Positions 6,287-9,221 of a stretch of 9,221 nucleotides of DNA are shown one piece after another. A program made the translations under genes and the position numbers. The notes below the pieces were generated by a model. The model was not told where the DNA came from and did not search any database. It saw only the letters and a list, made by a program, of their open reading frames with translations. Positions within the stretch are counted from its first letter, which is position 1. Each line of letters begins with the position of its first letter. This stretch comes from Acidobacteriota bacterium (lineage in GTDB: Bacteria > Acidobacteriota > Terriglobia > Terriglobales > Acidobacteriaceae): positions 1 to 9,221 of the forward strand of contig QIAR01000232.1 in assembly GCA_003225595.1 (NCBI GenBank), read 5' to 3'.

Positions 6287-7420
6287 TCACGATGCCCGCC
6301 CTTCAGTGGCGGCGAGTACGGACGTGTTCGCAATCGGCAGCCGGGCTACTATGACTGTACCCTTGCCGTTGCCGTCGGAATTGATTGCCAAGCTGCCGCC
6401 CAGTTGCCGGAGCCTCTCTCGCATTCCCCGGATTCCCACTCCAGGCGTGCCATTCGATGCCATCTCCGATTGCTTCTCTGGCGACATGCCCTTGCCCCTG
6501 TCCTCCACTTCCACTCGAACATGGCCGTCGGAGCGAGCAATGCGAACCTTGGCAATCGGGCTTTCTGAATGGCGATGAATGTTCGTGAGGCATTCCTGCA
6601 CGGTTCGAAAAATGGCGGTTTCTAACTCCCGCGACAACCGCCCGAAATCAGCGGGCAACTCCAGATCGACTTTGACTTTGCTGCGTTCTGCAAATCCATC
6701 TATGTACCAACGCAGAGCCGACGGAAGCCCGGCCTCATCCAGCAGGGGTGGGTGAAGCAGGTAAGAAATCGTGCGGATTTCCTGGCTCATTTCCTGAACC
6801 AGGGCCGCACTATCCGTGACCGACCTAGCTGTTTTGGTAAGCCGTTCAAGGTCGGCTCCCACGGCAAACAGGTTCATGTTCAGGGCGGCCAACATCTGCC
6901 CTACACTGTCGTGCAACTCGCGTGCGATTCGTCGTCTCTCCTCATCTTGCAATTGGAGCAGGCGTGCCGAGAGTTCGCGGAGACCGTGATTGGCTGTATC
7001 GAGTTCTGCCGTGCGCTCTTTAACCCGCTCTTCCAGCTTTCCTTGTGCCCTCCGCAGTTTTTCGTTCTCACGGCGACGTGCTTCTCCCATGGCCACGACG
7101 ACACACGAAGCCAACAAGAACGCAAGAATGCCGAGGGATTGTATCGTGTTGGGGATGCGAAGTGAATGCATAGGTGTAATGAACCAATACTTCGCCCCAA
7201 CAACGGCAACAGCAACGATCAAGATTGACGGTCCGACACCGCAGTACCACGCAGCGAAAGCTACCGCTGGAAAGAGCATGATGTACGGCACGGAATCACC
7301 GAGAAAGGGATGCAGGGCGCGACACGCCAGCAAGGCAACTACAGTCGCTAGGAAAGCGACGACGTAACGTATAGAGGTATTCTCCGAGATTCGTGCGGAG
7401 AGCATAGCGTCGCTCCTCAT
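6287..7420 (-). CDS. Membrane sensor histidine kinase (DUF4118 - HisKA_3 - HATPase_c)
   Basis: This is a 377-residue sensor kinase that should autophosphorylate on His and pass phosphate to a response regulator. Four membrane segments lie at about 19-36, 44-61, 63-80 and 95-112. Their sequence ('LHPFLGDSVPYIMLFPAVAF') fits the KdpD-like DUF4118 sensor region, which has little periplasmic exposure. A coiled linker (about 114-150) leads to the HisKA_3 dimerisation domain. 'RRRIARELHDSVGQ' contains the phospho-accepting His at 170. The HATPase_c domain follows, with the N box 'VQECLTNIHRHS' (Asn 280), the G1 box 'VEDRGKGM' (Asp 307) and the G2 box 'GVGIRGMRERL'. All key residues are present. The start is the ATG at 7420, preceded by GAGGGTAGGA; a TTG at 7456 would add 12 residues but is less likely. 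HisKA_3 kinases usually pair with NarL/LuxR-type regulators. The divergent receiver at 7839 is the obvious candidate. Confidence 0.9.
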   Translation of the reverse strand: MRSDAMLSARISENTSIRYVVAFLATVVALLACRALHPFLGDSVPYIMLFPAVAFAAWYCGVGPSILIVAVAVVGAKYWFITPMHSLRIPNTIQSLGILAFLLASCVVVAMGEARRRENEKLRRAQGKLEERVKERTAELDTANHGLRELSARLLQLQDEERRRIARELHDSVGQMLAALNMNLFAVGADLERLTKTARSVTDSAALVQEMSQEIRTISYLLHPPLLDEAGLPSALRWYIDGFAERSKVKVDLELPADFGRLSRELETAIFRTVQECLTNIHRHSESPIAKVRIARSDGHVRVEVEDRGKGMSPEKQSEMASNGTPGVGIRGMRERLRQLGGSLAINSDGNGKGTVIVARLPIANTSVLAATEGRAS

Positions 7421-7480
7421 GGTCCTACCCTCGCCCTGGGAAATTCTATAAGCCAACTCAGAATCACAATGAGGGAGGGC

Positions 7481-7552
7481 CGACTATGATCGAAGCACGC
7501 CAATGTTATAACGAAAATGTCATAAAAAGCGGATTTTCAGCGAACATAGTCG
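7481..7552. repeat. 8-bp inverted pair enclosing two ATGTYATAA direct repeats
   Basis: CGACTATG (7481-7488) is the exact reverse complement of CATAGTCG (7545-7552). Between them, near the centre, ATGTTATAA and ATGTCATAA repeat at a 14-base period with one mismatch. Such layered repeats upstream of a regulatory gene suggest protein-binding sites, but no known operator is recognised. Confidence 0.4.
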
Positions 7553-7829
7553 TACTGCCGTCCTTCCCCCGGACTGTAGCGTCCTGGCAGCTACTCAGCA
7601 GCGTGTCGCAACTCCTGTAAGTAATTGAAAACGCCAGGCTCTCTTTGGCGATGAAAAGTTATTCACATCGACCACCCACCACCGAGGTTGCCGCATCAAA
7701 AATTCGGCGCGTGAAGAGCCGCAATTGTCGCTTCGATGATGGGCCCGCCCTTCATGCCGCCTAATTCTGTTCTTTCTGTGGAGTAGCCCTAAGCGGGCCT
7801 CAGTATCGTTCTTTTTTTAACGCCCGCCC

Positions 7830-7834
7830 AGGAG
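7830..7834 (+). promoter_or_regulatory. Ribosome binding site of the receiver gene
   Basis: AGGAG lies four bases upstream of the ATG at 7839 and supports that start. It lies just beyond a GCCCGC segment (7822-7827) that could pair with 7793-7798, so the site might be partly occluded in some RNA folds. Confidence 0.7.
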
Positions 7835-7838
7835 ATCA

Positions 7839-8237
7839 ATGCCGATTCGGATTCTCATCGCGGACGACATAGCTGTTACCCGGCGGCAGATACGTGCGTT
7901 TCTGCAACGCGTGGCGAACTGGGAAGTCTGTGGAGAGGCCATAGACGGACTGGATGCTATCGCAAAGACTCGGGAACTGACACCGGATGTCATCCTCCTC
8001 GACTTTGCTATGCCACGCATGAACGGGCTAGAAGCCGCACGCGAAATCAGAAAACTCGCGAAGCAAGTCCGAATCCTACTGTACACGACATTCCTCACCC
8101 CGCAGCTTATAGCGGATGCCCGCAGGATTGGAATTGGCGGGGCGATAGAAAAGGTTGATGGTGGCCGGAGTCTCGTTGGCGGTATCCGGGCATTGCTCCG
8201 CGACGAAACGTTCTTTCCGGCTCACGAAATGATTTAA
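7839..8237 (+). CDS. Stand-alone response regulator receiver domain (NarL-type)
   Basis: This is a 132-residue phosphoacceptor (REC) protein. The acidic pair D9/D10 follows the first beta strand ('RILIADD'), the phosphorylation site is D55 in 'VILLDFAMP', the switch Thr is T83 in 'LLYTT', and the conserved Lys is K105 in 'GAIEKVDGGRSLV'. The sequence style, including 'SLVGGIRALLRDETFF' at the end, is that of NarL/FixJ-type receivers. In those proteins a LuxR-type helix-turn-helix normally follows at this point. Here the protein stops seven residues later and no DNA-binding domain is encoded downstream in any frame I checked. It may act by protein contact, as a phosphate sink, or on another target. 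It is transcribed divergently from a HisKA_3 kinase, its probable partner. A 47-base gap separates it from the next gene on the same strand, suggesting an operon. Confidence 0.9.
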   Translation: MPIRILIADDIAVTRRQIRAFLQRVANWEVCGEAIDGLDAIAKTRELTPDVILLDFAMPRMNGLEAAREIRKLAKQVRILLYTTFLTPQLIADARRIGIGGAIEKVDGGRSLVGGIRALLRDETFFPAHEMI

Positions 8238-8284
8238 GCGCAACGGAAAGCCGGAATTGATGAGCGGAAACCGAGGAGGGAAGC

Positions 8285-8476
8285 ATGGCAAGGTTAGCTG
8301 TGAAAATCGAACCTGTGGGAGACAAGTGGCGGGTTACTTGCGAATGCGGTGCCAGTCACGAGTATGACAAACAAACGGATGCTATAGGTGCCCGTGAAAA
8401 CCATCTTCTCCTCGCGCACGTACGCTTTTCTACGAGTTACCCGAATGGGTATCTTAATGTGGGGGTACCCAGATGA
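8285..8476 (+). CDS. Small hypothetical protein with a CxCG motif
   Basis: This 63-residue protein starts at an ATG with an excellent ribosome binding site (GAGGAGGG, four bases before the ATG). Its first third reads as two beta strands ('LAVKIEPVGDKWRVTCECG'), and 'ENHLLLAH' follows in a likely helix. The pair C-x-C with two later histidines spaced H-x4-H resembles a compact zinc-binding arrangement, but only the spacing supports this. I do not recognise the family. It lies 47 bases after the receiver gene and its stop codon overlaps a downstream ATG (ATGA at 8473-8476). It is therefore probably cotranscribed with the receiver and may be functionally linked to it. The strong ribosome binding site makes real translation likely. 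Confidence 0.65.
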   Translation: MARLAVKIEPVGDKWRVTCECGASHEYDKQTDAIGARENHLLLAHVRFSTSYPNGYLNVGVPR

Positions 8477-8712
8477 CACTGGCAGAGCGTGCCCGATAGG
8501 GACAGAAGACGGTCGAGGCTATTTCGGACGGTCAAATCATCCTGATAGCCACTGCCAAATACCTTGCGCTCGTTTCGAGCGAGGCGGCATCTTCTTCTTC
8601 GGGTAGCCCGATGCAGACGAGCGGAAAGCAATCCTCGCCATCAAGACCAAACAGTACCCGTCGAGTTCGTGAGTCTTGGAGTTGGACTGACGGTCAGCGG
8701 CAAAGCACCTAA
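8473..8712 (+). pseudogene. Possible 80-codon reading frame interrupted by one TAG
   Basis: An ATG overlapping the stop of the previous gene (ATGA) opens a frame reading MTLAERAR, then a TAG at codon 9. It then stays open for 70 codons to a TAA at 8710-8712, six bases before the YihY-family ATG. The part after the TAG begins 'GQKTVEAISDGQIILIATAK', which looks protein-like; the later part is Ser/Arg rich and less convincing. The exact fit between two neighbouring genes is what draws attention. It could be a small gene inactivated by a nonsense mutation, a sequencing error, or chance. No family is recognised. A 6-bp hairpin CGCTCG/CGAGCG lies inside it at 8567-8581. Confidence 0.3.
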
Positions 8713-8718
8713 GTTTCG

Positions 8719-9221
8719 ATGAAACCCGCAAAGCTCAAACACGCACTGGTCCGGACTTATGCAGACGTGGTGGAGGGTCATGCCATGCAGATGGCAGCCG
8801 CATTGTCCTACTACTTCGTTCTGTCGCTGTTTCCAGCCCTGATATTTCTCTCTGCGGTGGTGGCGTATTTGCCCGTCCCTGACCTGTTCAACCAAGCTCT
8901 GGCTTTGATGGCGCAATTCCTACCGGCAGATAGCATGGGGTTGGTCCGTAGGGTGGTCGCTGATGTAATCTCCCCTAATAAAGGAACGTTTCTTTCTTTC
9001 GGAATCCTGGGCAGCCTCTGGGCAGCGTCCGGCGGTTTTGCCGCAGCGATTGAAGCGTTGAACATCGCGTACGAGGTTAAAGAGGACCGTCCGTTCTGGA
9101 AAACGCGGCCCTTGGCGCTCGGCTTGGCTTTCATGACCGGAGCCCTCTTGCTGGTTGCCTTATCGGTGATGATCGTCGGACCTAGATTCGGGGAATGGCT
9201 GGCCGCTAGGGTTCACCTGTC
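8719..9221 (+). CDS. YihY/BrkB-family membrane protein (partial, runs off the window end)
   Basis: The first 167 residues are visible; family members are usually about 280-330 long. 'AAALSYYFVLSLFPALIFL' (26-44) is the hallmark first helix of the family. 'LWAASGGFAAAIEALNIAY' (100-118), followed by 'EDRPFWKTRPLAL', is its second conserved block. Further helices lie at about 90-112 and 134-154. The family (Pfam Virul_fac_BrkB) consists of inner-membrane proteins of uncertain function; the old label 'ribonuclease BN' for E. coli YihY is known to be wrong. The ATG at 8719 is the first possible start (TAA three codons upstream) but has no clear ribosome binding site. An ATG at 8785 has GGAGGG seven bases before it. 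I keep 8719 because the preceding amphipathic stretch fits the family. It may be the distal gene of the receiver cluster. Confidence 0.9.
   Translation, partial: MKPAKLKHALVRTYADVVEGHAMQMAAALSYYFVLSLFPALIFLSAVVAYLPVPDLFNQALALMAQFLPADSMGLVRRVVADVISPNKGTFLSFGILGSLWAASGGFAAAIEALNIAYEVKEDRPFWKTRPLALGLAFMTGALLLVALSVMIVGPRFGEWLAARVHL

Larger units (their letters stand above)
7421..7838. promoter_or_regulatory. Divergent regulatory region between kinase and receiver genes
   Basis: This stretch must hold the promoters for the leftward kinase gene and the rightward receiver gene. Near the kinase it has tandem ATGTTATAA (7503-7511) and ATGTCATAA (7517-7525), flanked by the perfect inverted pair CGACTATG (7481-7488) and CATAGTCG (7545-7552). 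A 5-bp hairpin CGCCA/TGGCG lies at 7632-7650. Near the receiver, GC-rich segments at 7742-7748, 7793-7799 and 7822-7827 can pair in two exclusive ways around a seven-T run (7812-7818). I found no hexamer pair that I would call a promoter with confidence. Confidence 0.5.

Noticed and set aside
6144..6578. 144-codon plus-strand frame overlapping the kinase 3' end
   Set aside because: It lies mostly antisense to the conserved HATPase domain, and its translation shows no family resemblance.
7421..7456. Upstream TTG start for the histidine kinase
   Set aside because: The ATG at 7420 has a better ribosome binding sequence (GAGGGTAGGA). The extra 12 residues add nothing to the sensor domain.
7659..7667. 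TTATTCACA, an exact DnaA-box match
   Set aside because: Only one box is present, with no cluster, no dnaA or dnaN and no AT-rich unwinding region. One match in 9 kb is expected by chance fairly often.
8438..8470. TACCC-gaat-GGGTA hairpin and GGGTACCC palindrome near the end of the CxCG gene
   Set aside because: Short stems inside coding sequence with no T-run. Palindromes of this size are expected by chance in 9 kb.
8567..8581. CGCTCG/CGAGCG hairpin as terminator upstream of the YihY-family gene
   Set aside because: The stem is only 6 bp and is followed by mixed sequence (GAGGCGGCATC) without a T-tract.

Overview
The window looks like a chromosomal segment of a moderately GC-rich Gram-negative soil-type bacterium, most likely an Acidobacteriota member. 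This is an inference from family style, not a search result: a DUF4139 protein with a Gly-rich insert, a DUF4118/HisKA_3 kinase, and a NarL-type receiver with no output domain.

Layout, left to right. 1-399 is non-coding leader with two clear inverted repeats. 400-2520 (+) encodes an exported 706-residue DUF4139 protein. It converges on an unrecognised five-helix membrane protein (2794-3768, -), with a hairpin-rich spacer between. Next come a small three-helix membrane protein (4020-4313, -) flanked by two copies of a ~25-bp repeat, and a 5'-truncated IS66-family transposase (4571-5149, -). A 445-bp stretch without a convincing gene follows, holding at most a 38-codon ORF. A PilZ-domain protein (5595-5906, -) and a membrane histidine kinase (6287-7420, -) lie beyond it.

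A 418-bp divergent region with layered repeats separates the kinase from a stand-alone receiver (7839-8237, +). The receiver is followed on the same strand by a 63-residue protein with a Cys-x-Cys motif (8285-8476), an 80-codon frame broken by one TAG (8473-8712), and the start of a YihY/BrkB-family membrane protein (8719 to window end).

Functional reading. The right half is signalling: a membrane kinase, a divergently transcribed receiver that could be its partner, and a c-di-GMP-type PilZ protein. The IS66 remnant and nearby repeats mark 3.9-5.2 kb as a decayed mobile-element area. I see no CRISPR array, RNA gene, defence system or biosynthetic cluster. The observations most worth a second look are the repeat-rich kinase/receiver intergenic region, the repeat pair around the small membrane gene, and the amber-interrupted frame between the 63-residue protein and YihY.
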